64,000 nt of DNA from Erigeron canadensis (GCF_010389155.1 NC_057765.1:124001-188000); one strand, 5' to 3'. Shown: positions 1 to 9,593, counted from the first letter of the stretch. Notes: generated from the sequence alone by a model not told the origin. Translations and numbers: made by a program.

Positions 1-230
1 ACTCCGTTCTTCTCATATGAAGGCCAATCAAAACCTTGAGTTATCACTAGCCACATTTCCATGTCAGTGAGACGAATGTAGTCTTCAAAACGTCTCTTCC
101 ACATCCAATAATTTTCCATACGGAAAAGCTTTGTAGGTGTATTACCCCGACCAACCTCATGATCGTGCATGATCATCTGGCTGATAAGTAAGGCATTGGG
201 TGAGTTTGCGGCAGCTGGTAAGGTTGTCAT
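1..230 (-). CDS. Copia gag N-terminus (family B, element X), partial
   Basis: The reading frame opens at the ATG at 230 (MTTLPAAANSPN...) and stays open to the window edge, covering about 76 residues. It includes the motif W-M-W-K-R-R-F-E-D-Y-I, typical of the UBN2/gag domain of SIRE-like copia gag. The same N-terminus begins at 8588 in copy B0 with only a few substitutions. Gag would form the virus-like particle. The C-terminal part with the zinc knuckles lies outside the window. The longer upstream extension of the frame is leader repeat, so the ATG at 230 is the better start. Confidence 0.75.
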   Translation of the reverse strand, partial: MTTLPAAANSPNALLISQMIMHDHEVGRGNTPTKLFRMENYWMWKRRFEDYIRLTDMEMWLVITQGFDWPSYEKNG

Positions 231-618
231 TTTCGAATCTTTTGGTGACAAATTAAACGAAATAACAACGTACATCGTGTGGCACGAAGTCACACGAGGA
301 GTACGTGACACGAAGAACACGAGGTCACGCGAGAAGCACGTGACACGAAGAACACGAAGTCACGCGAGAAGCACGTGACAAGAAGACACACGAGGTCACG
401 CACCTGAGCACGAAGATCAGTTCGCGCAGACGTGGCGCGAAGCTGACACGAAGTCAAGTTAGTGATGACGTAGGCACTAAGCAAGGATCACCTCGTGCTG
501 ACGTAAGCACGAGGTCACGTGAAGTTAGACACGAACACAAAGAAAAACACGAATTTCGAATGAATTTGCAATCAATAGCAAATCAAACGATCTTAAACCT
601 TCTGGTTAATAACCTTAG
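231..618 (-). repeat. CACGAAG-type degenerate repeat leader of element X
   Basis: Between primer site and gag lies an array of short imperfect units built on CACGAAG, CACGAGG and CACGTGAC, visible on the plus strand as ACACGAAG/GTCACG from about 275 to 535. Copy B0 carries the same kind of array at 8589-8976 with different unit order. No gene is seen here; the open frames across it are repeat artefacts. Confidence 0.7.
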
Positions 619-631
619 GGCTCTAATACCA
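619..631 (-). other. Primer binding site of element X (initiator Met-tRNA type)
   Basis: Read on the minus strand this is TGGTATTAGAGCC, two bases inside the LTR end. It has one change (C to T) from TGGTATCAGAGCC, the complement of the initiator Met-tRNA 3' end used by most plant copia and gypsy elements. Intact versions are at 8977-8989 and 25997-26009. Confidence 0.85.
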
Positions 632-633
632 CT

Positions 634-1317
634 TGTAAGGTGCCCTATTGTTGCGTGGATCGTAATAAGATGTGATTCGTTATGTCAAGAGTGCGGAATC
701 CTCTTGAGATAACTAGATTGCTATTGCCTTTTGTTGATTAATAAGCAATTAACCAACCCAAGGAGATGCACAAGGCTTGTGGTTCGTGTAGAAGAACACA
801 CGAAGGAACAAATAACCTTAGCTCGTAAATTCGTGAATATCTCTCAAGAATTCGTAAATCCTACACGTAATTTCGTAGATTAGGTCTTGTATTTATACTA
901 ATTACGTATTGGATCGTGTGGGCTTAGGCCTTAATTACGTATTAGGCCCAAAACAATAAACAACCGACCTGCCTCGTGCTGACGTCAGCACAAGGGTAAT
1001 CCTTCATGTTGATGACGTCAGCATGAGGGACGTGCCTTTGACTCTTTGTTCGACTTTGTTTGGCTCGTACATAACATCCAATCATCGTTTAAGTGTTCTA
1101 CGACACTTATAAACCTTGATTCTATGTTCTTGTACCTGCAAAACAATATATAACACACAAACACAATACAAAACATAAACAGATATAATATTGAAGTTCA
1201 AACGTAATCATTAAATATCAACACAAGTTCTTATTTAAATGATTACAAACAAGTTCCTAATAACGTAAACAATAATCAAATCTATGTTGCGATTGTCACA
1301 CCGAACCTGCATCTACA
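634..1317 (-). repeat. Family B LTR (5' LTR of element X)
   Basis: This 684-bp LTR reads TGTAGATGC...CACCTTACA on the minus strand, with TG/CA ends. It matches the plus-strand LTR at 32435-33110 over its length and the fragment at 8992-9089. It contains paired direct and inverted copies of CTCGTGCTGACGTCAGCA-like sequence near 975-1030, and a TATA-like stretch with the promoter region on its minus strand. Confidence 0.88.
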
Positions 1318-3068
1318 GAATTCCTTGATGAGTGAGTACCAAATCTAGGTTGACTCCCTAATCGATCATAGAATTTAAACGAACTATTAATTCTAACAGG
1401 AGGGGATCGATTTTGTTGAGTCATCTTCCTAGGTGAATTACTCCTTTGAGGTGTGCGAGAACGACTCGGACTTACACTACTAGAAGTAGTATTCTGTGAA
1501 GGTCCCTGTCATTTTGGAGTTTTAGATCTATTGACACTAATCCTTTGATCTGTAACAATAGACTCTCCATTTGACACATGTCTAAGTAACTTAACATAAT
1601 TCTGTGCATTTTTATTATCAGGATGTCTTTTTGCATACTCCTCATAATAATCCTTTTTATATGCACTCATAAATTTTGGTGAAGTTACTTGTTCAACTAG
1701 TTTACCCTTCCCTTTAGGATTAGGAATATCACTAACATCCTTTGACTTGACTTGACTGTGATTCTTAGGATTCTTGACCTTCCTATTTGGACATTCAATA
1801 GCTATATGGCCTTTCTCACGACAAGTATAGCACTTCTTTACTTGTTGTTTTTTAGATTGACCATTTTCTATTTCAGGGATTGGTATACCATACTCCTTCA
1901 TTTCATTTATGGTATCAAGCGTCTGTATTGCTTCTTCCATATTTGTTATTGGTCTAAAAGGAGCATAATGTCTATCCTTATATGGAATTTGTTCAGCTAA
2001 CCATTCTTCTTTATTTTCCACACACCAAACTTTATCAATTCTTGATTTAGGTTCAATCCTATTTATAGATACTTCTTTATCATAAAAAACTGTATCACAG
2101 TCTTTCAATGTGTAGTATACTACTTCATCTGGATTAAAATCTAATTCAGTTTGTTGGTGACCTTGTAGAAGTAAATCGGAATCTTTAGACACATCACTTT
2201 CCTTTTTAAGTATAATATTTTCAGCAGTTAAACTAGTTAAATTTTCTTTTAGTTTCAACATTTCTTGTTTTAAATCTGACACCATTCTACACATGTCAAT
2301 TATAGAAGTTAAAGAACAAGATACCTTCTGATCTGCAGCCTTGCAATCTGCCATGTATGCAACAAAGTCTTCAGTTGTCATACCTTCAGGTATCACGAAG
2401 TTCTTCATCTGCTCTTCGATGCTCTTCATGGAATTGTCATCAGCAGTATTTGATGACTCTTCCTTTTCTTCAGATGCTTTTACTGCAGTCATTTGTTCAC
2501 TCTCAGATCTTACTGTCTCAGCAACATTACACATATTAGTCTGTACTATCTCAGATGCACTTTCTTCACTTGAGTACACAGCATAATCAATCGTTGCAAC
2601 TACCTCATCATATAATTCTACCATGTAGGCATGATTCTAGGTATCATCGGATTGTGTATCCCATTGATAAGTACCATCTGGATTTTGAACAACAACAGCC
2701 TTTGACTCCGAAAATGGTGACGAAACTGGCTGTTGTGGAGTAACAGGATATGTAACCATTGCTTGCGTCTTATGATTATTCGGAGTAATACCGCCTTGAT
2801 TGTAATTTTGACGACCAGCAACGGTATTATCAATCCTCTTAGGTCGTTGATACTCTCTTGCAAAATGACCAAATCCATCGCAATTATAACATTTCACCTT
2901 GGATTTGTCAAAGCCTTTAGTGCCATTACCTATAGGTCTCCCAGTTCTCTGAGTGAATCCTCTGACCTTAATAGTAAGCATAGCAAGTTGCCATTGTAAA
3001 TCCATTTCTTCCAAATCATCAGGATCTATTTGATTGTAATCTTCATCAATTACTGCAGGATCAGTAAC
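1318..3068 (-). pseudogene. Copia gag, C-terminal half (family B, B0)
   Basis: This continues the gag of B0 after the nested element. Starting at TDPAVIDEDY it has a first CCHC zinc knuckle (C-Y-N-C-D-G-F-G-H-F-A-R-E-Y, last Cys changed to Tyr), an acidic region, a region with IEEQMKNF and VAYMADCKAADQ, a coiled-coil-like stretch, and a second knuckle CYTCREKGHIAIEC. The frame is kept from 3068 to 1318 but has in-frame stops at about 2637 (TAG) and 1509 (TGA). The family A gag at 25630-22244 has the same order of parts. The gene is dead by nonsense changes rather than frameshifts. Confidence 0.8.
3063..3068. repeat. Target-site duplication AGTAAC (left copy)
   Basis: AGTAAC directly precedes the TG of the 5' LTR at 3069 and is repeated at 7596-7601 after the CA of the 3' LTR. 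Copia duplications are usually 5 bp, so this may be 5 bp plus one extra A. Removing the element restores the B0 gag frame across the site. Confidence 0.8.
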
Positions 3069-3693
3069 TGTTGATGCACGTTGATGTGACAACAGCAACT
3101 TAGATTTGATATGTCGTTTAGATTGAGATATTATGTTAATTTATGTCGTATCTATATATGTAATTGATAGATTATGAACTTTATGTTTTGGTAATGATCG
3201 ATTACATGTTTTGGAGTTATATATATATATGTGTGTGTTATGTATGATGTTTGTTGTGTGATATACAAGTACAAACATAATATGTGTTAGGATTCCTTAA
3301 GATGAAACACTTAGGAATATAACTAAGTATTACATCTAACGAAGATAAGATATATCTTCGTTAGAGGCAAACGAAGATAAACTTCGTTTGGTACAAACGA
3401 AGATTAACTTCGTTACATGGGCTGGCAGCTAAATTCGTAAGAACAAAGCCCAGCAAGCCCAGTTCGACCTGAAACATATATATACGAACGAATACCCTGA
3501 GATATAGAGGTTCGACATACAAGTACTGCAGAGAACTAAGTTCGTTCTATAGCTTATAGAAACGAAGATAGTACTATACGGCTGATTATTTATTTGATAA
3601 TTAGCGATATACCTTTTTACTAATCAAACTAGTTATCTCGTGAGGATTCCGCACTCACGACATAATCATAGACGATCTCGAGAGCGATCTATA
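3069..3693 (+). repeat. Family A 5' LTR, 3' end missing
   Basis: This starts with TGTTGATGCACG and matches the 3' LTR at 6955-7595 until GCGATCTATA. It then switches to internal sequence instead of ending GCTATCGAGGGACTCACA. A cluster of three consecutive short inverted repeats with CGAAG arms sits at about 3339-3416. A TATA-like stretch is at about 3475-3485. Confidence 0.88.
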
Positions 3694-3893
3694 CCTATTT
3701 TCGTTTAGTTATTGCTTACGAATTTAGCTTCTATCTTCGTTCTATCTACTTAACGAATTTAGTGGTTATCTTCGTTCAGACTTGTTTTGCGAAATTCTGG
3801 ACTAGGGTTTTTCATATTAGGGTTTTTCAACTTGGCAATTCATTTATCGTGATTATTTATAGTTGTTTCGATATTTTGGTTGGTTTTGCAGAA

Positions 3894-5612
3894 ATGGCTC
3901 TCGCTCCACGTCAATTTGTGAAAAAGCACAATCTTGCACTGAACCTAGATCCAGATCAGCATAATTGTGAACATTTTCATGAAATGTTCAACTACATTGC
4001 TCGCTCACGATTATCCTTTGCTTTTTGTGATTCGCCGAGACTGATTAAGCTGTATATTGATTCTTTCTGGTCCACTGCTCATGAAGTTATGGTTGATGGC
4101 CAAAGTTTTGTACGAGCAACTGTTGAAGGCACAACATTTGATTTTAATGCTGAGTCGCTCCGCACTATTTTGCATCTAGGAGCAGAACCAGACGTAGAAG
4201 AAGAGGACGATGTTGAAATGACTTACGAGTTCGAACTCCTTCTTCGCTGCTTTCAGAGAATGGGGTTTGTTGGCCAGGTCAAACTTCCTTTTGAAAAGAG
4301 TGGTTTTCAGGGAAGATGGAGGTATCTGGCGTATGCATTGCTTGTCTGTTTGAGCAATCGCAAGGCTGGCTTTGATCAACTATCTGCACAGATTGCGTCG
4401 CAGATGGTTGCGTTGGTATATAATCGCCCTTATCCTTTCTCCCGATATTTTTATCAAGAGTTTGTTGATCAGATTAATGCTAGGGGAGAAAGCGATTTCT
4501 TCTGTATCCTCGATTTGTGATGGCTATCGTTAGACATTTTTGTCCCGACTTAGAATATGACCAAGGTCCTCGCTACGTTCTTCATGCTTGGCCTTCGCGT
4601 CTTTTTGCTGATCTAGAGGCAAATACGGGTAATGTGGCTGGTCTCCATGATCCACCACTTTTTGGTCACCTGATTAATCCACACTATCGATCTCGTCTTG
4701 AGAATGATATGTTTGTGGATGATGTTGATGACGATTCTGAGTCTGGTGATTCTGAAAGTTCGGATGATTCTGTTGATGGTTCTGATGATGACTCTGGGGA
4801 TGAGTCTGCTGGTTTGGATGTTGAAAATGATGGAGATGATGTTGCTAGTTCCGACGGTTCTGCTGCTACAACTGCGACAGACACGGATGATTCTACTGCT
4901 GCTGAACGTCGAACTAAGATGATACATGACATTGCGGCTGCTTCTGAAAGCGATCATTCGCATCAATCGTTTGATCAAGCGGGTGTTTTGTTTCATAGAG
5001 AACGCAGAAGCAAAGCTTGTCACGCAACTCCAGCAATTTCAGATTCTACTAACTCAATTTCTGCTGCTGAGATTGATCCCGATGTTGCAGCTCAGCATGA
5101 TTCTGAATTGCGAGAGATCTTTGAAGATATGGACGACCCGGTGAACAGAGCAAGTTCGGTTAGTCCAGCAAAGAGGCAAGGGAGTATTGATCTTCAGTAT
5201 ACCAGAATTAAGCGTCGACGTCTTGATTCTTCTTCTGTAGCAATGCCTGATTCTCCAAGATCGACTGCTGCTGTTGTTCCTGTTATTGGTCATCGAGTTG
5301 ATCTTTTGGAGACCAGAGTTCGCACTTTGGAGTCAGATCTCACTGCTACTCGTGCTGCCTTAACATTTTTGATCAACTGGGTCAAGAATCAAGGGGGAGA
5401 AGTTCCTGAAGAAGTTTGCAGATTGTCAGAGGTTCAACCACGACGTCAGAATGACGATGATGATGCTGATAATGTTGCTGAAAGGAATGTTTCTCGCCCA
5501 GTTGAAGATAGAGGAAAGGGTGCAGCGATCGAGGGGGAGACAGGAGGAGATACTTCTCAGCAAGGTGCTTCTGGTTCTGGTGCTGGTCCTTCTGGTGCTC
5601 CTCGTGATTCAG
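3894..5612 (+). pseudogene. Post-pol gene exon 1, family A (short element)
   Basis: This large reading frame sits between pol and the 3' LTR, the position of the env-like frame in SIRE elements. It starts at the ATG at 3894 (MALAPRQFVKKHN), one base after a splice-acceptor-like TTGGTTTTGCAG. The first ~290 residues are a globular domain with LLRCFQRMGF, W-R-Y-L-A-Y-A-L-L, IASQMVALVYNRPYPFSR, and further on PPLFGHLINP. A very acidic Asp/Ser region, a short basic KRRR patch, a coiled-coil-like stretch and a Gly/Ser-rich tail follow. A one-base loss in a G run near 4484 breaks the frame; the copy at 17802-16099 keeps the fifth G. No signal peptide or clear membrane segment is seen, so 'envelope' describes only its position. 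Similar domains are annotated in plants as putative transposon proteins (from memory). Confidence 0.7.
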
Positions 5613-5799
5613 GTTTCTAATTTTGTTTATGATAAAGATTATTAGATAGAATGTATAATTGTTTGTGTGTAATAAGTTATGACATTTTATGTAATGAAAA
5701 TGTAATTTATCTTATTTTAATACAAGTACATTTCATCTTTATTATAATTATCATGATTATTCTTTTATTATGGTGTTCATTTTGTGTAAATTTAAATAG
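5613..5799 (+). other. Putative 187-bp intron in the post-pol gene (short element)
   Basis: The donor GATTCAG|GTTTCT at 5613 and acceptor TTTAAATAG|ATGATCC ending at 5799 join exon 1 to the following frame without a shift (R-D-S-D-D-P-D-Y). Unspliced, exon 1 stops four bases into the intron. The interval is very AT-rich. The same donor and acceptor are conserved in the full-length copy (16098 and 15918). Splicing is inferred; no transcript evidence is available here. Confidence 0.6.
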
Positions 5800-6904
5800 A
5801 TGATCCAGATTATACAGATTTATTCTTTGATGGCGATGAGCTCGAGGAAGGCGAATTTGTCCCTGAACCAAATCTAGATATATTCAAGAAGCCTTATGGG
5901 TTTGATGAAGTGTGGGACTCAATTTCTGAAGATCCGTTGATTGAAGAAAATAGAGTGTTGGATCAGCAGAGATCAGATGTTAGAGAAAGAATGCTTCAAG
6001 TCCCATTCAGCAGCCTAACTCAAATTCTACATTTTGTTGTGTATACTAAGAATGGTGATGTGTCGATTCCATCTGAATATGAGATTAATGTGACGAGACC
6101 ATTCAATTCAAATGATTTTCCAGTTCCTCTCAGAGATGATGATTCATTACATATTGTTGATCGACGTGTTCCTGAGAAAAGAGTAAATGATTGGATAGTA
6201 CTTAGGGAAACGTGGAAACCGAATTTGTATTGGACTCATATCTCAGATAAAGATGCTGCAAAGTACAAGACAATCATCTGGAGTTGGTTTTATGATGATG
6301 AATTGAAGTTGTTTGTGCTTAAAAGACCAGAGGGTTGTCAGTACTTAGCATGGTGTGAGAGACATTTCAGAAGTTTGTGTGAAGAAGATTTACATGAGCT
6401 TGGAAATAACTGGATTATCAATCCAAGCGATGATGGCTTAGCTGATGTGGTTGGTAAGAATCTTAGAAAAGATTTTTGGTTAAGGAAGAACATGAAAGAT
6501 TCTGATAAACCACAGTTTAAAATCGAGCCAAGATCGAAGAAAAGAGTGGTTAAACCAGATAAAACAGTTGAGTTTGTTCAACATGATATTAAATGCATGA
6601 TCAAGGTTCCTGCAAGAAATGGGCACAAGATGTCTTGGACAAAATGGATAATTGGGAAATTGATCGAAATTCTGGTGAAGCCAAAATGTATGCAGATTCA
6701 AAGAAGCAGATTTTGTTGAGAAGAGTTTATGATCCGATGCAGTTGGTGAACTTCTCAAGAAATGATCTGAGGAAGTTATATGATACGGAGTGCTCGTTTT
6801 TGCCATTTTGGAAGCATGAAGAAAGTAGATATCGTAAGATACTTCAGCTCTGCTTACATGAAGATATTCATGCAAATAGCAAAAGATTGTTGTTTGATGA
6901 ATGA
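5800..6904 (+). pseudogene. Post-pol gene exon 2, family A (short element)
   Basis: This is the second coding block, about 365 residues, starting with the acidic DDPDYTDLFFDGDELEEGEF and ending with KRLLFDE. The central block (KPNLYWTHISDKDAAKY, then W-F-Y-D-D-E-L-K and EGCQYLAW) is conserved in family B at 31663-32301 (KPSMFWEFISDKDAPKY, WFYDHRIK, EGCQYMS). The motif YDPMQLVNFS is also shared (YDPMQIVNLS). One base is missing near 6613 compared with 15115 in the full-length copy, shifting the frame. I do not recognise a catalytic motif or a named domain. Confidence 0.65.
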
Positions 6905-6939
6905 TCAGATTTTGAAGACTAAGAAATCAGAGGTGCTGC

Positions 6940-6954
6940 TGTCAAGGGGGAGTT
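6940..6954 (+). other. Polypurine tract before the 3' LTR (short element)
   Basis: CAAGGGGGAGTT lies directly before the TGTTGATGC start of the 3' LTR. It would prime plus-strand synthesis. The same tract occurs on the minus strand at 14764-14778 and in family B at 32422-32434. Confidence 0.85.
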
Positions 6955-7595
6955 TGTTGATGCACGTTGATGTGACAACAGCAACTTAGACTTGATATGT
7001 CGTTTAGATTGAGATATTATGTTAATTTATGTCGTATCTATATATGTAATTGATAGATTATGAACTTTATGTTTTGGTAATGATCGATTACATGTTTTGG
7101 AGTTATATATATATGTGTGTGTTATGTATGATGTTTGTTGTGTGATATACAAGTACAAACATAATATGTGTTAGGATTCCTTAAGATGAAACACTTAGGA
7201 ATATAACTAAGTATTACATCTAACGAAGATAAGATATATCTTCGTTAGAGGCAAACGAAGATAAACTTCGTTTGGTACAAACGAAGATTAACTTCGTTAC
7301 ATGGGCTGGCAGCTAAATTCGTAAGAACAAAGCCCAGCAAGCCCAGTTCGACCTGAAACATATATATACGAACGAATACCCTGAGATATAGAGGTTCGAC
7401 ATACAAGTACTGCAGAGAACTAAGTTCGTTCTATAGCTTATAGAAACGAAGATAGTACTATACGGCTGATTATTTATTTGATAATTAGCGATATACCTTT
7501 TTACTAATCAAACTAGTTATCTCGTGAGGATTCCGCACTCACGACATAATCATAGACGATCTCGAGAGCGATCTATAGCTATCGAGGGACTCACA
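6955..7595 (+). repeat. Family A 3' LTR (short element), complete
   Basis: This complete 641-bp LTR with TGTTGATGC...GGACTCACA ends is followed by AGTAAC (7596-7601). It is the full-length reference for this family in the window, together with 26012-26652 and 14125-14763. Confidence 0.9.
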
Positions 7596-7601
7596 AGTAA
7601 C

Positions 7602-8588
7602 CTTTCCTCCAATAAATGCTTCATGAGCATTCCAAAAGGCTGAGTAAACACTCATTCTTCCTTCTGCAGAACTCATACTCATTGGCATAGAATGAAAAGA
7701 TTGTACATAGCTCTTGACATTTGTATTGTCATAAGCAACATATCCGGCAATACCTTCAGCATCTACTATTGGTGTAGCTTCTGCACCACTTAGAAATGCG
7801 TTGTTTCCTGAGCTAGAGCTTGCTAAATGAACAGACTTGGCATGATATAAGGATGGATCTTGTGTAAAATCCGAGTGAGTGTCTTTAATCCTTCTCTTCA
7901 TGTCTCTGTTCTTCAGCTTGGAGACTACCTTCTCAAAATCCCATGTACTGTATTCCTGATCATCTTAAAGTTGATGAACATAATCAGTCCAAGTCTTAGG
8001 CAGTGAATTCAGAAACTTATCAACTAGCTCAGTTTGAGGATAAACAACTTCAAAGTATGACAACTCAGTGGTCAAATGACTAAATCGAATAATAATCTCG
8101 TCAAGAGATTCCCCTTTCAGTCCATTAAAGGCTTCATACTGACGCTTGAGAAGCTTGATACGGTTTTTCTTCAAAGTTACATCGCCCTCACAATATCTTT
8201 CGAGAGCATCCCATAAATCCTTTGAAGTAGTGTACTTTTTAAACAAATGTACACTATCTTGAGGCAAGGCCATAGTAAGAGTAGACAATGCCTTTCCCTC
8301 AACAACGTATCTTTTACGTTCTTCAATAGGCATATCAGCATAAGTATACCTACTGATCACTCCGTTCTTCTCATATGAAGGCCAATCAAAACCTTGAGTT
8401 ATCACTAACCACATTTGCATGTAAGTGAGACAAATGTAGTCTTCAAAACATCTCTTCCACATCCAATAATTTTCCATACGGAAAATCTTTGGAGGTGTAT
8501 TACCCCGACCAACCTCATGATCATGCATGATCATCTGGCTGATAAGTAAGGCATTGGGTGAGTTTGCGGCAGCTGGTAAGGTCGTCAT
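7602..8588 (-). pseudogene. Copia gag, N-terminal half (family B, B0)
   Basis: Gag of B0 starts at the ATG at 8588 (MTTLPAAANSPN) and runs through a UBN2-type domain with WKRCFEDYI, ITQGFDWPSY, LKRQYEAFNGLKGES and LVDKFLNSLPKTW. There is one in-frame stop (TAA) near 7966, after which the same frame continues through MKRRIKDTHSDFTQDPSLYH to AFIGGKVT, where the short family A element is inserted. The missing continuation starts at 3068. The family A gag (FTQDPSLYHATMKNP) is a close relative. Confidence 0.8.
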
Positions 8589-8976
8589 TTCGAATCTTTT
8601 GAATTCAAGTAAAAGAAAAAACTTCTTAGTTCGTATAGCACGAAGGACACATGGCACGAAGTACACGAAGCACGAAGTACACGTGGCACGAAGTTCGTAT
8701 AGCACGAAGGACACGTGGCACGAAGTACACATGGCACAAAGTACGAAACACAAGTCACGACCTAAGTCACGAAGAGTGGTTTGCGCTGACGTGGCACGAA
8801 GTGGACACGAAGTCTACTGGGTGACGTAAGCACGAACACGAAGTTCACTTCGTGCTGATGTATGCACGAAGTAACACGAAGAAGAGTACGAACTTGACCA
8901 AAAACACGAATTTCGAATTGATTTTGCAATCAATAGCGAATCAAACAATCTTAAACCTTCTGGTAATCAACCTTAG
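8589..8976 (-). repeat. CACGAAG-type degenerate repeat leader of B0
   Basis: This is an array of short units (GGCACGAAG, TACACGTGGCACGAAG and similar on the plus strand, about 8640-8880) between the primer site and gag. Unit order differs from the array at 231-618 while the flanks are nearly identical, so the array evolves faster than the rest of the element. Confidence 0.7.
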
Positions 8977-8989
8977 GGCTCTGATACCA
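8977..8989 (-). other. Primer binding site of B0
   Basis: TGGTATCAGAGCC on the minus strand, two bases from the LTR end at 8992. This is a perfect initiator Met-tRNA type site. Confidence 0.85.
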
Positions 8990-8991
8990 CT

Positions 8992-9089
8992 TGTAAGGTG
9001 CCCTATCGTTGCGTGGATCGTAATAAGATGTGATTCGTTATGTCAAGAGTGCGGAATCCTCTTGAGATAACTAGATTGCTATTGCCTTT
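8992..9089 (-). repeat. Family B LTR remnant (5' LTR of B0)
   Basis: These 98 bp match 634-731 and then stop abruptly. A few filler bases and the gypsy A LTR follow. This marks a deletion junction between two elements rather than a normal insertion site. Confidence 0.8.
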
Positions 9090-9580
9090 CGAATTGATTT
9101 CGGGTACATTGAGTACCTTGGACTTGAGACTTGTGTACTTTGACTTATATGGCATAACTCTCCTCATTATATATTGAACAAATACTTATATTTGTACTTA
9201 AAAGAATCGACAAAAGACTTATTTCTTGACTGGACTTTTTGACTAAAACCTACGAACTCACCAACCTTTGTGTTGACACGTTTTAGTATACTTTTCAGGT
9301 ACTCAGGTTAATCAGGGATAAAGACTTCTATGCTAGGTCTGGACTTCGGAGATTTATGCTCTATTGCTTATTGTCAGACTTTAAGGCTACATGCCTTGGA
9401 CTATTTCAGTTTATGGGCTCATTGTAATAGGCTGTTCTAGCATTGACATGACTGTGAACTCATGTTTTTGAGAATATATTTATTATATTCTATTTCATTT
9501 AGCGGTATCTATGTAATTCCATGTCGTGTTGTACTTCTCATGACACCTCATGTTTCCGCCAATGGTGGGGTGTTACAGAA

Positions 9581-9593
9581 TGGTATCAGAGCC
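9581..9593 (+). other. Primer binding site of gypsy A
   Basis: TGGTATCAGAGCC lies three bases after the LTR end GTGTTACA. It is an intact initiator Met-tRNA type site, as in gypsy B (39265-39277, minus). Confidence 0.85.

Larger units (their letters stand above)
1..1317 (-). mobile_element. Copia family B element X, 5' end (LTR, primer site, leader, gag start)
   Basis: This is the 5' end of a minus-strand SIRE-like Ty1/copia element that runs off the left edge. In element order it has a full LTR (1317 to 634), a 2-base spacer, a primer binding site (631-619), a repeat-rich leader (618-231) and the start of gag (230 to <1). It abuts the gag of another family B copy (B0) exactly at the LTR end, so it looks nested in B0 in the same orientation. 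A duplicated target of GAATT (1318-1322) would be expected, but the partner lies outside the window. The gag N-terminus is nearly the same as that of B0. Confidence 0.85.
3069..7595 (+). mobile_element. Short non-autonomous family A copia element (LTR + post-pol gene only)
   Basis: The element is 4527 bp: 5' LTR (3069-3693, lacking its last ~17 bases), the post-pol gene, a polypurine tract, and a full 3' LTR (6955-7595). The two LTRs look almost identical; the clearest difference is a 4-base change in an AT microsatellite. The last bases of the 5' LTR, the primer site, gag and pol are all absent. The LTR is joined directly to sequence that in the full-length copy lies near 18034, upstream of the post-pol gene. 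It is nested in the gag of B0 and flanked by AGTAAC. A close full-length relative is at 14125-26652. Confidence 0.88.
1318..9089 (-). mobile_element. Copia family B element B0, 5' part (LTR remnant, primer site, leader, gag), interrupted
   Basis: This is a minus-strand family B copy. In element order it has a 98-bp remnant of its 5' LTR (9089-8992), a primer site (8989-8977), a repeat leader, and gag from 8588. Gag is interrupted at 7601/3063 by the short family A element, which duplicated AGTAAC, and continues to 1318, where element X is inserted. Pol and the 3' LTR are not seen in the window. The upstream part of its 5' LTR is missing at 9089, where gypsy A LTR sequence begins after a few filler bases. 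Confidence 0.8.

Noticed and set aside
169..378. Plus-strand frames over the family B gag start and leader (also 8527-8829)
   Set aside because: They read the antisense of gag and then the CACGAAG repeat array; no protein similarity.
3339..3416. loxP-like sites (ATAACTTCGT-type inverted repeats) in the family A LTR
   Set aside because: The resemblance is limited to ACTTCGT/ACGAAGT arms; spacer length and outer arm bases do not fit, and the motif recurs dozens of times across the elements as a general repeat.
4613..5023. Antisense frames over the post-pol gene (also 16326-16658 and 29690-30046)
   Set aside because: They are shadows of the acidic/Ser-rich coding repeat on the other strand and have low-complexity composition.
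3894..5612. A true viral-type envelope glycoprotein
   Set aside because: Position fits, but I see no signal peptide, no clear transmembrane segment and no furin-type site with fusion peptide; the acidic, Ser-rich composition suggests a non-membrane protein.
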